A DNA stretch of 64,000 bases from Euphorbia lathyris (GCF_963576675.1 NC_088915.1:1989001-2053000); one strand, 5' to 3'; shown: positions 44,491-56,393, numbered from the stretch's first letter. Made by a program: numbers and translations. Notes: generated by a model not told the origin, from the sequence alone.

Positions 44491-45780
44491 CGACAAATGC
44501 ACGTTTTAGGGTTTTTTGGGTGTTTCATTTTAATTTTTTCGGTATATTAAGTGCTCTAAAATTAAAATTGATGAGCTTATATATTAAAGTCAACCATTAA
44601 TTAATTAATTGGGTCAAGAACTAAGATTAATGGTTGAAATTTCTCAATTAGGTCAAAAAATTGAAAAATAATTCGTTGAAAAAAACAATAAAAGCCCGTG
44701 AAAATAACTAAATCGGATTTTTAAGGTCATAAACGGCCAAATTTGGCCAAAAGAGGGTGGAGGCCACAACCTTGCTATGTGTTTTAACCGTTGGTCCGTT
44801 TCCGATCGGATTAGGGGAACGAAACTCTAAAAGAAATCCTAATTTTGAAACTTGACACTTTTTTTGACCTAATTATTTTGATCTCGAATTAACCCTAATG
44901 AAAGTGTCAAACCAAATTTGATTTTAGATTGAATTGATGCTACCATATATCTTGAGATTAATCAATAAAGAATAAATTGATCCGAACCCGAATATGTAAA
45001 TACACGTTTTAAGGTTTTTCAGGTGCTTTCATTTTTTTCGGTATATTAAGTGCTCTAAAATTAAAAGTGGCGAGCTTATTGCCTTAAAGTCAACCATTAA
45101 GTAATTAATTAGGTTAAAAATAAGATTAATGGTTGAAATTCATTAATTAGATAAAAAAAAGTGAAAATTATTTCGTAGAAAAAAACAACAAAAGCCCATG
45201 AAAATCATTAAATAGTATTTTGAGGTCCTAAAAAGCCGAATTTATCTAAAATATGGTGGGGCCCATAGTTTTGCTGTGGGTTTTGATCGTTGACCCATTT
45301 CCTAACGGATTAGGGGTACGAAACCCTAAACCCTGATTTTGAGATTGCCCAACCAAATTTGATTTTGGATTGAATTGATCCTACTATATATCTAGGGGAT
45401 TAATCAATAAAGAATAAATTCATTCGGACCAAATATATAAATACACATTTTAGGGTTTTTCGGTATATTAAGTGCTCTAAAATTAAAAGTGGCCAGCTTG
45501 TTAGATTAAAGTGAACCATTATTTAATTAATTAGATGAAAAACTAAGATTAATGGTTGAAATTTATTAATTAGGTCAAAAAAGTGAAAAATATTTCTTAG
45601 AAAAAAACAAAAAACAAAGCAAGAATCACTAAATTGTATTTGTTAGGTCTTAAAAGAGGGTGAGACCAACATTCTTCTATCATGTCTCTTTATGCTTTTC
45701 TTTTGGATGATTGTAAATATCATCTTATCTCTTTTAATGACGTTGTTGTTTTTTATGTTTGTTTCTCTACGAATAGGGTT
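44490..45780. repeat. Three-unit tandem repeat of about 0.4-0.5 kb (copy A)
   Basis: The phrase CGGTATATTAAGTGCTCTAA recurs at 44540, 45039 and 45461, each followed by ATTAATGGTTGAAATT and preceded by TTTTAGGGTTTTT. Spacing is 499 and 422 bases; copy B has 499 and 474, so A lost about 50 bases from unit 2. Confidence 0.85.
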
Positions 45781-45869
45781 GCTCATCAGGACCGGTCCAA
45801 TGATAGTGGTATTCTAAACCGTTGGGACACTTGCTGATCCTAATGCAAATTTCGTTTTAGACCTTGTAT

Positions 45870-45870
45870 A

Positions 45871-45913
<43 letters not shown>
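45870..45913. repeat. TA dinucleotide microsatellite (copy A)
   Basis: About 20 TA units; the corresponding run in copy B (about 60570-60599) is shorter. Confidence 0.9.
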
Positions 45914-45915
<2 letters not shown>

Positions 45916-46977
45916 AACAAATTTTGGACCCCCTAACAACCATTGGCCCTAGGCCTGCGCACTCCTGGCATACACCCAGGGCCGGCTCTGTTGCTCACTA
46001 GCTAGTTGTTGTAGCCTATTATATGCCTTGTATTTCCTATTTAATACCATACTTTATATCTTCATTTTCTAGTGTTCGCCAACACTATTTTCTTCTCTCC
46101 TCCCTCGGGGTTAGGATCCTCACATTGTCGCACGGAATATTTGGAAATGTAATAACTTAAAAGTATGTGACCAACTTTGACAGTTAAATTTGATTATCTC
46201 GCCCAAAAAATTTAATAAAATCAATCCATGAAAAACCAAAAATCACAAAAATGGCATCATTTTGTATAAAAAAAATTATTTTAACAAAACATAACTATAG
46301 ATATTCACGGGAATTTATACACGGGGAAGAATTTTCACGGAGCGGATATAGTAATCCTTATCCCTATCACCATTTTGGCTTTGGCGAGAAATTATCTCCC
46401 GTGCCCATCCCTATCCCTAATTTATTCCTAATTTTCACTTATTACTAATCCTCATCGGGTTGGAAACATGTAGTTTTTTTATAATGCCCGATTACCATCC
46501 CTACATACAAATTGAGTGATAATGAAATTTGTGAATGGACAGAGTGCTCCATCAATAACAATTGAAATTGACACAATTTCAAACATCAGTGTAAATTCGC
46601 TCAACTTGTAAACATTAATGGTATTATTATGTTAGTTATGATGTTAGAGGTAAAATTACTTTTGCTGGACAATATTAAAAGTATTTTTTGCACTTTATAT
46701 ATATACATATAATCTTATTCACTATTATGAAAAAACATTATTTTTGCTCCATTCTCGACACGTGCTATGCCATGAGTCAATTCTCATTATGGCGACATAT
46801 GTTTTGGTCACATTGCGAATAGACATTGTTAAAAAGTTAATTAATTAATAGATTAATACATTTTTTGTCCCTATACTTGTTTCAAAAAACCAACTAGTCC
46901 TTTATATTTGGAAAAAATTCTAGTAACCCATGAATTTATTTAAATTGACCAATTGACTTTTTTGAAAGGTACATAGT

Positions 46978-47158
46978 TGAAACAATCATGATTCTCCAGT
47001 GATTTGGTATTGATAGAGTTTGTGCTTAAATAAGCTTTACAAGATAGAATCGGTTACAACAATAATTCTAAAGATACATGGAGTAAATCAAGCTAACAAT
47101 ATCTGACTAAATCAAAGACTAATTCTAATATGTATATTTACAAATATATCCTCTAACA
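46978..47158 (-). repeat. Copia 3' LTR (181-bp family) in copy A
   Basis: TGAAACAATCATGATTC to CCTCTAACA on the plus strand, followed by the polypurine-tract complement TTCCCCCTCAAA. It is shared with copy B (61601-61781), so the insertion predates the duplication. Confidence 0.92.
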
Positions 47159-47303
47159 TTCCCCCTCAAATTAATGGCGGAGCCACTGTTAATTTGTCAC
47201 GAAGATGTTGAAACCGAGCCTTGGAGAGTGGTTTGGTGAGGATGTCAGCAATTTGATCAAGGGTGGGGACATAACCAACCCGAAGCTCTTTCTTGGAGAC
47301 TTT
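47159..47303 (-). pseudogene. Copia RNase H C-terminal tail, empty-site allele
   Basis: Encodes the LSKARFQHLRDKL end of copia RNase H. It contains GGGGACATAACC uninterrupted, the site that in copy B is split by the 1,348-bp-LTR copia element. At 47304 it changes abruptly to an earlier part of pol, an internal deletion of RT and most of RNase H. Confidence 0.82.
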
Positions 47304-47957
47304 GTGGATGTTCCATAGCTTTAGTATAACAAGAAGGGGTGACAGTTTCAGTCACGGCCTGATAGATTTTTAGACGAAGCGAACCCGTTTGAGTTCTTGT
47401 AACCATGAGAGTGGGTTGTAAAGGTTGGGGCTGTTCAGGTGGGGCTGTTTGTGATGCATTGGGTAAATTTTGGTGTGATGAGAGTTGATAGCCGCTAAAA
47501 TCAACAAGTAGAGGGACAGTAGGCTGATTGGAAGCTGGCGGGGGGCTGTTTGTTGTGGAGGTTGGTAACTCTCGAAAATTTGGTAAGGGATGATATGGAA
47601 TAATGGTGCGAGTGGGATTAGAGGAAGTTGTATTTGGGCGTGGAGCTGTTGGGGGAATAGCAGTAAATGGTTCTTGTGCTGATGGAAAAGAAATTGTGAC
47701 CGGAGCATTGGACAGATCAGTCATAGATATCTGGCGCATCTCATTGTTTAACAGAGGAAATGGAAACTCCTGTTCATTGAAAACCACATGACGTGAGATA
47801 AAGATTTTGTTGTTAAGCAAGTCATAACATTTATAACCTTTATGTATTTTGCTATAGCCAATGAATATGCATTTACGAGAAAGTGGAAGCAATTTATTTG
47901 AATTGTAAGGACGGAGCCAAGGATAGCAAACACAACCAAATGTACGAAAAAAAGCAT
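47304..47957 (-). pseudogene. Copia integrase C-terminus and linker to RT
   Basis: The minus strand reads FRTFGCVCYPWLRPY, KCIFIGYSKIHKGYKCYD and SRHVVFNEQEFPF, the conserved post-integrase block of copia, then a Pro/Ser/Thr-rich linker ending QAVTETVTPSCYTKAMEHPQ. RT is missing. Its 5' edge is fused to LINE ORF1 at about 47951-47957. Confidence 0.85.
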
Positions 47958-48600
47958 TTAGAAATGTCGGATAATATTTGCGGATCCCAATATTCCCAGG
48001 GTAACGAGTATAATCTAACATATACCTGTGCATTTGTTGATTTCTCCGCGAAAGGGTCGAAGTCTGGAATCCACTGTTGCAGTCGGAAAGTGCCCGACTT
48101 GACATTAACGATTCCTTTAGAGAAGATTTGTTGTTTCATCTCCTGTGAATGAAGAACCACATGGTAGAATCCCCTTCCAATCGATATTAACCTCCATTCT
48201 CCTGCAATACCGGAGAGCTTGGACAAACTTTGTTTAAGGTCAGCAACCTTCCACGGAGCGTCCCCTTTACTCAAGATTAAGCGGCCAATCAAGGATGTAG
48301 AACACAGCGCCACCCTCCGATCGTAACCCGCTTGGTTAATTCGGACAGTTTTTATACCTCCGATGTCTGATATCGTGGCCGTCGAGTTCAAGACCCCGAC
48401 ATCTCCGCTTCTCACTGCAGACGCGTATGATTCGATATGGGACTGGTTCTGCTTTGAGACAGGATTGGGCGGATGGGCATCAAAATGCAGCTTTGGATTG
48501 AAGAGAACTCGAATGTCACAATAAGCATCTAGAGGATCCATAGGGAAAGGAGCCATAGCGGCCATGGTGGCCAGCGCAAGGTGCGGCGGCGGCTAGGGTT
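47958..48600 (-). pseudogene. LINE ORF1 5' part (DUF4283), truncated
   Basis: ATG at 48563-48565 reads MAAMAPFPMDPLDAYCDIRV and continues through the DUF4283 region to DISKC, where copia sequence begins. The overlap with 37728-38105 is nearly identical. A GC-rich leader with GCCGCCGCCGCACC upstream of the ATG (about 48570-48595) is typical of a LINE 5' UTR, so the 5' end of this family is near 48600. Confidence 0.85.
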
Positions 48601-50792
48601 CAATTTGAAATGTCCTCCAAAAAACAAATATAGTATATTGAATGCAATTGAACAAGAACAATATTAAAAGTTCAGTAATCAATTTAAGTTTTAGACATTG
48701 TATGAGGTAACAGACTTATTAAACCAAAAAAAAATTAAGAGTAACTTCAACCAGAAGCCATCAATACGAGGCACTAATCAAATCATTAATTCTTTGTACC
48801 AAAAGGGAGAAAGGAAAAAATCCAATTAAATATGATTTCTCAATGAAATAGAAAAATAAAACAAATTCAAATTCCTTGAATTTGAAGAGAAAGAACAGTT
48901 ACCAGCAGGTTTTGTACAAACATTGGCTTCTTTCTTAAAAGCTGCAGCAGTACATATCTTCTTTTTCACGAATCTGCAAATACAAATCAAACCTGCAATT
49001 CCAGATTCAGAAAAAAAATTCCATAAGCAAAAAAATAAAGGAAATCCAAATCAAAATGTGGTTAAACAAATAGACTAACATCTTATCAAATAATTAAAAT
49101 ATCACTATTACTTAATTGTATAGCTAAACCCTCAAGTTGACAAATTTTGATAAATTGACCCAAATACAATAAATCTCAAATTGAGATAGCATGAATGAGT
49201 AGTATGAACAGATGACCATAAACTGATGACAAGTTAAACAACCATAATCTTGTCAAGAAGATAAGGCCAAAACTAATTGAACTAATCATAATCTAGTTAA
49301 ACAAGCATGTTCCTGCAATATGGGTTTCATCAAGTTTGAACAGTTTGAGCAATAGAAAAAAAAAATCAACAAAACCAAAATATCAATATGAAACAAGGAC
49401 TACAGATGAACTTCTGAAAATAAATAAAATTTGACACGGGCATTTGATGATACAACGTAATAACACAATGAACCAACCAATCAAACAAACTGTTTTGAAA
49501 CATAAATTTTTAAATAATGCAAATTTAATTGTAAGAGGGACATGTTAATAAAAAAAATAAATTATTAATTCAAAACCTCAAGTTAATTGCAGCCTCTCAT
49601 CATTTGTTGTAAGAAAGGATCGTTTTCTTCTTCGCCGGCCACATTCTGCAATCAGTGCTAGAATATATATTTTTTTCTTTCTTCCTGTTTCTGAAGATCT
49701 GTTGAATCACTCATATCTTGACATGAATTTTCTTCATGTTTCTTCAATGTCATATTTCCTACACAATATAAACTCAGTTAAAATCGTGTTTTCTAAATGG
49801 ATTCTGATTTTTCATTATCATTCTAGATATTTTTGAATTTTTATTTATTTTCTTAAACATTGCAAGGTAGATCTATTCAGATTTCTCCTTTGGTTTTGAT
49901 TTAAAAAAATAACTGAATAGTCATATCCTTCTAAAAATATATGTAGGTTCGGAAACTTCATAAGGCAAAAGAACAAATTCCACAAATCATTATATGTATA
50001 AATTTAATGGTGCTGCTCAAAGTTCAAATTGAAAAGCCATACACATATATTAAAATTAGGAGCTTTCAGTAGATTAGAAAAAGAAACTAAAAATCAGTGA
50101 AAGACATTAGGCAAAGTTTTGAATCACATCAAATTAACATATATACAACTAATGAGAGAGAGTATACATACAGTCCTGGAAAAGCCCAGGCAAAGCAACG
50201 ACTCTTTTATAAGTGAAAGCTATTGTTTATTTGATAGGTGAGATAGAGAACTCGTTCATCTTTCCTAACTAAATACAACTGAGATAGAGAATAAAAGAAA
50301 CTTTTGATGCAATGTTGGTGAAGAGTTGCTCCAGATATATGAGATTTGGGGATATAGGGTTTTTGTTCATCAATCATTTTGTTTATATATGAGATTTGGG
50401 AGGGTATAATTGTAATTAACTTTTATCTGCTAGGGTTTATGTGGAGGAATCATTTTGTTTATATATTTTAAAATTTAACAATTGCATTTTTATTTAAGTT
50501 AATAGATTTTTATATGTAATTAAAAAAAAGATAATGACGAAATTTGACTCTAACATTTGTTTTAAAAGTGCAAATTTAGCCTTAACGCATGAAATAGTTC
50601 AACTTTAATCCTAACGTTTCCAAACAAGATCAATTTTAGCATTATTATATTAAAAATTTGAAAAGGCTAGTTTGACTATTATTTAATTGTCATATTATAC
50701 ATTCCAAACAAGTTTTATGATAAATTGAAGCACTTTCGAATTTTTTTTTTGTTTGTAATTATATTAATAACATAATAAAAAATTTAGACACC
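48601..50792. other. Unassigned AT-rich region
   Basis: No gene is recognised. 49575-49690 (CGCCGGCCACATTCTGCAAT) resembles 26755-26850. The end (50540-50640) has GCAAATTTAGCC / GATCAATTTTAGC phrases like dispersed non-coding repeats. Confidence 0.45.
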
Positions 50793-53075
50793 TGTAGGTG
50801 CCGCGGCCTCGCCCGGAAGACCCGGGGGTGGACACCGTTGACGACAGATGCTGTGATTGACGCTGAAAGCAACCAATCGCGGAATCAAGCTGCTCGACAG
50901 GGCCAGAGCTCGGAGTATGGAAGAGTCGCCACCCGCGAATGGGAAATGAACACCGATCCCTTGCGGGAGACCGGTGAGGGTTCGGGAAATTAGATACGAG
51001 CCGAGAAGGTTAGATCCTTTCTGGAGAAAGGCTACTAGACACCCCGACATCGCCCGATTCTGAACCACCGGCCTCCTACTTAGCATGTTAGGCGCTAATG
51101 GACTAATCACATATTTCTTTAAGTTTAAAATTCATTTGAAACCTTTTCTTTCTCGTTTTGAAAACTGTTTTAAGATATTTATTGAAAGCCAGAATCACCC
51201 ATTTGCATGAATTTAGAGTATGTAAAAGAAGGAGGGAGGTAGAAGAATTGATTAATTACAACATATGAATATCTTTCTAAGCTATACACATCCAATCTAA
51301 ACTAGTATCTCTTCCCAAAACGTGTTTATTTTCATGGTTCGTGCCTTAATTGTCGTTGGAACGATTTAGGCACGTTTCAAAACCCCGTGGATTTACTTGC
51401 TTTTCACTTGAACCGCCGTTGGAACGACTCGAGTGTTTGAAAACGTGAAAAATGCACATTCAACCGAAAACGTGATTAAGCATACAAGTCCATTTATTTT
51501 TGTACAAAACCGTTTAAACGTAAAACGATTCAAAACTTTATTATTTACAAAAAAACGATTAATTACAAGGCTCGCTTAATCCATTGTTGGAACAGATTAA
51601 GGTTTCAAAACGCGACGTTTAGAAAACCATTTGGAACCAAAAAGAAGATGTTGAAAACTCTTATTTACATTTTGAAAGTCTCCAAATACCTTTAATTTAC
51701 ATAATCAAATTAAAATCTTTTTGGTGGTTTGTTTTTCCCATTTTCACTCACTTTAATCCTTACTTCCCTTTAAACAATACAAACATAGTTATAACAATTA
51801 ACCATTTTAGTCCAAAACTCACCCAACCAAATACATTTGAAATATATACCTATAGATGTCAAAGGGAAAAGAAGGAATATATACATATATATATAGACAT
51901 TTTTAGTAAAAATGGTAATTATATCTATAGATTAAAAACGAGGTAAAGAGAAGATATATACACTATGGTTACTAATAGGTAAAAATAGTAATGAATATAA
52001 TATTAGATATAATACACTTTTATTTTAATTGAAAAACATGTAAAAATAATGAATAAGGTTCATAAATAAGAAAATAACCTTTAGTTTAAAATTGTTTTTA
52101 CATAATGGATTCATAGAAAATAACCCCCCAAAGTAATAATTAATATAGTTTAAATGAATTTAAAGAAAACATATACATATACATATAGTCTTACAAAACC
52201 AAATTAATGAAAATGATCCCCAAATATACAAAATAAGTAAATACATAATAAGTAATTATTAGTTACATACCCCAAAAATAATTTTAATAAACATATTACA
52301 TAATCATATATACATATATATAAGAATAAATGCCAAAAGGTTAAGAAAAAGGGGTAAAAGCGCATTTTATAAGTGCCAGCAGCTTTAACGACGGAAAACC
52401 CGTCACTAAACTGCTTTTAGTGACAGAAAAGGCAGAATATCAGAACAGTCCCCATACTTTCCAGATTAATTAAAAACTTTAGATCTACTTTATTCTCTCA
52501 TTTTAGTCCCCGAACTACCCAAATCGGGTCATAGTCTATAATAGAGTCTCCCAAAACGATGTTTTATTTTAAAACGTTAATTTAAAAAAAACCTTTTGAA
52601 ATCCTATATCTACAACGTTTTAGTCCCGAACTACCCTTAAACGGGGTCACGGTTCGTATCGGGACTTAAAACGAGGTTTTTTATTTAAAAAAAACAAACG
52701 TTTATTTAATACGAGACGGAAATTAAATAAATACGAAAGAATAAATAAAGGTGAAAAATAAAATAAATAACTAGAATTATAAATAAAATAAATAAATAAA
52801 CAAAACTATAAATAAAATAAATAAACGAAATAAATAAATTAAACGAGTCTAGTCCTCAGATAATACCTCAAAATCGGTATTGACAATCGAAGTCGGTTGA
52901 TTCCACGAGTTATGGTTTTTGGTGTTTTTTTGTGTTTTTTGTCCAATATTTAACTTTTATAAAATTTCAATTATTTTAGAAAAATAAAATTTTTCCCAAA
53001 AAATCCACTCTCTCTCTAGAAAAAATATTTCCCAAAAAGAGCTCATCCTCCTCAAATGCATGGGGATCCGTGCCT

Positions 53076-53082
53076 TTTATAG
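53076..53082 (-). promoter_or_regulatory. TATA box of the long LTR
   Basis: The minus strand reads CGCCTATAAAAGGCACGG, a near-consensus TATA box. The 21-bp array starts within about 15 bases upstream of it. Confidence 0.65.
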
Positions 53083-53092
53083 GCGTCGGGCA

Positions 53093-53575
53093 TGTACGCT
53101 CAACCTACGTTGAGCGTCGCCTGCCTCTCGTCGGGCGACGCTCAACATACGTTGAGCGTCACCCGCCCCTCGTCGGGCGACGCTCAACCTACGTTGGGCG
53201 TACGCCCAACAAGTGTTGGATGTCGCCTAACATGGGTGGAGCGCACGCCCAACCATCGTTGGGCGTCGCCCAACATCTGTTGGGCGCACACCCAACAGCC
53301 GTTGGGCGTTGCCCATCGATTGTTGGGCGATGTCCAACGTTTGTTGGGCGTACGCCCAAGGCTGGTTGGGCGACGCCCGACGCTGGTTCGACGACGCCCG
53401 ACGTGTGTTGGGCGTTCGCCTAAAGAGTTGGGCGACGCCCAGCGTCTGTTGGACATACGCCCAATGCTTGTTGGGCGACGCCCACCGTGCATCGGACGTT
53501 CGTATAATGAGTTGGTCGATCGCCGAACGAGCATTGGGCGTGCGTCAAACGTCCATCGGACGAGCGTTTGACATG
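53093..53575. repeat. Palindromic minisatellite of about 21-bp units
   Basis: Roughly 22 units of GTTGGGCG-N-CGCCCAAC (a 17-18-bp hyphenated palindrome) are separated by linkers of about 4 nt. Units diverge mostly at CpG positions (TTGGACATACG, TTGAGCGTC). The array is strongly GC-rich within AT-rich DNA and is free of stops in several frames, giving spurious ORFs of up to 159 codons on both strands. Confidence 0.9.
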
Positions 53576-53853
53576 CCGAGCTCCGTGTCTGGCGCACAAA
53601 AGACGACGCTCGCCTATCGGGAGCGCCATTCATTATTCGTCGATCGACGTCCGACTTCCGGGGCCTTCTCGTCCACCGATAAAACGGTGAACATACCCGA
53701 CGGCATCCGGGAGATATTGAATTTGTTAGTGGGACTCACAAGTGCCGGCTCTCCAAGATTTTTCTTGATTTAAATTTTCGAACTAATGGAATCAACCGCT
53801 TTGGCTGTTTTATCGTAGGTTTTCATCATAGGTCCTCCGACTCGGTGTCTACA

Positions 53854-54720
53854 GTTGCCCCTACTTTCCTATTTTGACAGTGATGTGTGTGCTTTTTCGA
53901 AAACCATTTTCGTAAATACAATACATGCAATGTGAAACATATTAAACTAAAAGACACATATAGAGTGGGAGGAGAAATACCTGACCTCCACGTCGTGGGC
54001 CTTCAACTTGTCCCCAGTCCTTGCATCGGCCACGAGCGTTGATCTCTCTCCGCGATTTCTTGTCCCAGGTCTCTAAGACGACCATCCAACCCTAGTCTCT
54101 ACACCGACCGCAGGTATATAGCTCCTTCTCGCGACCCTAGTCTCTAAATCGACCACAGGTATATAGGTATTTCTAGCGACCCTAGTCTCTAAATCGACCG
54201 CATGTATATAGCTCTTTCTAGCGACCCTAGTTTCTAAATCGACCACAGGTATATAGCTCTTTCTAGCGACCCTAGTCTCTAAATCGACCGCAGGTATATA
54301 GCTGTTTCTAGCGACCCTAGTCTCTAAATCGACCGCAGGTATATAGCTCTTTTTAGCGACCATAGTCTCTAAATCGACTGCAGGTATATTGCTCGTTCTA
54401 GCAACCATAGTCTCTAAATCGACCGCTGGTATATATCTTGTTTAGGTTTCTAAATTGACCCTAAAGCGAGTGCTCTCTTGAGCGATTTGGAATTTTGACC
54501 TACTATCGTCTGTATTTTGACTGGAGTTACTATTTCGTGTAATGAAATCATTGATAGGAAATACCTTACCCTTTCGTTCGGAGCTCTTTTGAGTCAAAAA
54601 ATATTTTTCTGTCGACTATTGTCTGTATTTTGACTGGCGCCACTGTTTGGTAAATTTTCACTATCGTCTGGAGTCACCTCCCTTGATAACAATCATTGTT
54701 TAGCATAACCACTGGCTGAA
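53854..54720 (-). other. Residual internal region upstream of the long LTR
   Basis: The polypurine tract at 53854-53869 adjoins the LTR. The rest is non-coding except the 45-bp minisatellite. 54490-54700 has three copies of a TATCGTCTG(T/G)A... / TATTGTCTGTATTTTGAC phrase. No retroelement protein is recognised. Confidence 0.5.
54092..54446. repeat. 45-bp minisatellite, about 8 units
   Basis: Units starting CTAGTCTCTAAATCGACC repeat at exactly 45-bp steps from 54092. Because 45 is a multiple of 3, the minus strand has an open frame of a 15-residue repeat (VDLETRVARKSYIPA). Confidence 0.92.
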
Positions 54721-54829
54721 ACAGACTGCAGTTTGGAGATTTGTGCATCCGGTAATTATTTATTTACTTTTTACCTTTATGTCACATTGTACATTTTTCT
54801 CTAATTACAAAAATGCCATTTTTTACCCT

Positions 54830-55018
54830 TATAAAAGGGTGGTGGGGGTCCATTTTAACCCCACACATTCTCTCTCTCACTATCATTTGAGTTCTTTGCG
54901 ATGGTGCCGAGTAAATACGACGGTACGAAGGGCATGAAGGTGGTTTTCGAGCACCTGCTGAATATTACTCCCTTCCATGATCCAGGCTCTCACCTCAACA
55001 GGACCTAACATGAATCAG
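54830..55018 (+). pseudogene. Gene-like start: TATA box, short ORF, splice donor
   Basis: TATAAAAGG (54830-54838) precedes an ATG at 54901 reading MVPSKYDGTKGMKVVFEHLL and on to TAA at 55006, with a consensus donor CAG|GTAAGT at 55018/55019. It points away from the long LTR, as the antisense ORF of the Tat element points away from its LTR. No later exon was recognised and the protein has no known domain. Confidence 0.4.
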
Positions 55019-55805
55019 GTAAGTGCCTCTTTTGTTTATTTTTTCAAGGACTTTTAGGCTTTAAGAACCCCGCTTGAACATTATTTGCATGCTAATGTTT
55101 AAGATGTTTGCGAATTCTTTAGCTAGAAACGTGAATCCTATGCATTGTGAACATTCTTCGCAATTATGAATTTTATGCATGATTAGTGAAATTTTTTTTT
55201 CTTTTTTTTTTGAAATCATGAATTTTATGCACGTGAATAATAAAAACGTGGATAGTGCACGTGAATAGTAAAAACGTGAATTGAATTAAACAACCCCCAA
55301 AAGGTAAACACCATAATTGGGTTAAATTTATCGCAAATGCACGGAAGAATATAACCCTAAAGAATAACGAATTTTAGTTAAATTTTACGTGAATGTACGT
55401 GAAAATAGAACCTTAAAGAATAATGAAGTGAGCTAAATTAAAAACTTGGGGTAATTGGTACCATTTCACAAAAATTGAGGTGTCAAGTTGCGTTATTCAG
55501 ACTTAAATTGGTGGGTAGGAATCCTCTAGAGTTGAAAAGCCTCTAGAGTTGGTGGAGTTGTAATCTCAACCATTAATGGATGAGATTTAATTGACAAATT
55601 TTAATATCTAATTAGTCATTTATTGATACATTTCATAAATATTGAGGGTAAAATGATACTTTTCGAAAACTTTGATACATTTTGTATCTTATCCATATAT
55701 CCACGTAGTACAATAACTCATTTTGACTATAATCAATCCAAATTGTTCCGTATAATATTTTGAATATAGTTTTTGGTGTTAAGGTCTAAAAATACCCATA
55801 ATATT
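55019..55805. other. Unassigned AT-rich region before duplication B
   Basis: No gene seen. ACGTGAAT-type phrases recur at 55228-55400. Confidence 0.4.
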
Positions 55806-55873
55806 TTCGGTCAGGAGCAATTTTACCCATAACGTCTAAAATTGTCTAATTTTACCCCTAACATCAATAGCCA

Positions 55874-56232
55874 AGAGCAATTTTACTCATAACGTTGATA
55901 ATTTGGGTCGATTTGAGACACTATTATAAAACACAGATATTTTTTTCCTTATTCTGCAACAATTGCATTTCAATTCGTTCTAAAAAATGATTTCATGTTT
56001 TTTATAATTTAATAGTAGAATTGGAGATTAATATTATAAATTTGGTGAATTTTTTTGAATTTTTAGTCCAATTTGTACAAAAAAAACTGTACTTTTTTAT
56101 ATATTTTTTCACATCCCATCATATGTTGTGATTTGACGCAAAGATTAATGACCGACAAGACCGTTTGATAAATTATTTATCAAATTGACCCAATTTATCA
56201 ACGCTAGGGGTAAAATTGTTCTTGGTTTCCAA
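55874..56232. mobile_element. MITE-like element upstream of F-box copy B
   Basis: Same element as 41322-41682, with imperfect inverted ends of about 48 bases, ending about 160 bases before the F-box ATG. Confidence 0.55.
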
Positions 56233-56393
56233 TGTTAGGATAAAATTGCACCATTTTCGACATTTTGGACCTTGGGGCAAGATTGCTTATGACCCAAAAG
56301 TTAGGATATTTTTGCACCTTAATTGTAGTTTTTGTAATTATCTTTTAACCCTAATTGTTCACACTCCTTTTCTGATTAGAGTGAGCGGCGGCA

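Larger units (their letters stand above)
41257..47303. repeat. Segmental duplication, copy A
   Basis: About 6 kb collinear with 55806-61895 in the same orientation, very similar by eye. Differences include several indels: about 100 bases missing in A near 44316, about 50 bases missing near 45334, and about 60 extra bases near 46290. It carries a MITE-like repeat, the F-box pseudogene, tandem repeats and the end of a copia element. The left edge abuts Athila copy 2, with GAGTGTTTC occurring on both sides of the join (41240 and 41255). Confidence 0.92.
50793..53853 (-). repeat. Very long LTR (about 3.06 kb) of a Ty3-type element
   Basis: The minus strand starts TGTAGACACCGAGTCGG at 53853, directly after a purine-rich tract (GGAAAGTAGGGGCAAC, 53854-53869), and ends GGCACCTACA at 50793; the ends form a TGTAG/CTACA inverted pair. 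A minus-strand TATA box (53076-53082) lies about 770 bases in, after a palindromic repeat array. GC-rich sequence with GAAGAGTCGCCACCC fills the last 330 bases. Such long LTRs occur in Tat/Ogre-type elements. No internal pol is left, so the lineage is inferred. Confidence 0.65.

Noticed and set aside
45310..45345. Interstitial telomere repeat
   Set aside because: Only AAACCCTAAACCCTG-like short runs occur; too few units for a telomeric array.
53093..53575. CRISPR-like array
   Set aside because: Plant context, linkers of only about 4 nt, repeats palindromic and variable, no cas genes; it is a minisatellite.
53070..53773. Overlapping ORFs of 69-159 codons on both strands
   Set aside because: They exist only because the 21-bp palindromic repeat unit has a length divisible by three and few stops; residues simply repeat the unit in different frames.
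54073..54408. 111-codon ORF as a repeat protein gene
   Set aside because: Wholly made of the 45-bp minisatellite, with no start context or flanking coding sequence; kept only as a repeat.
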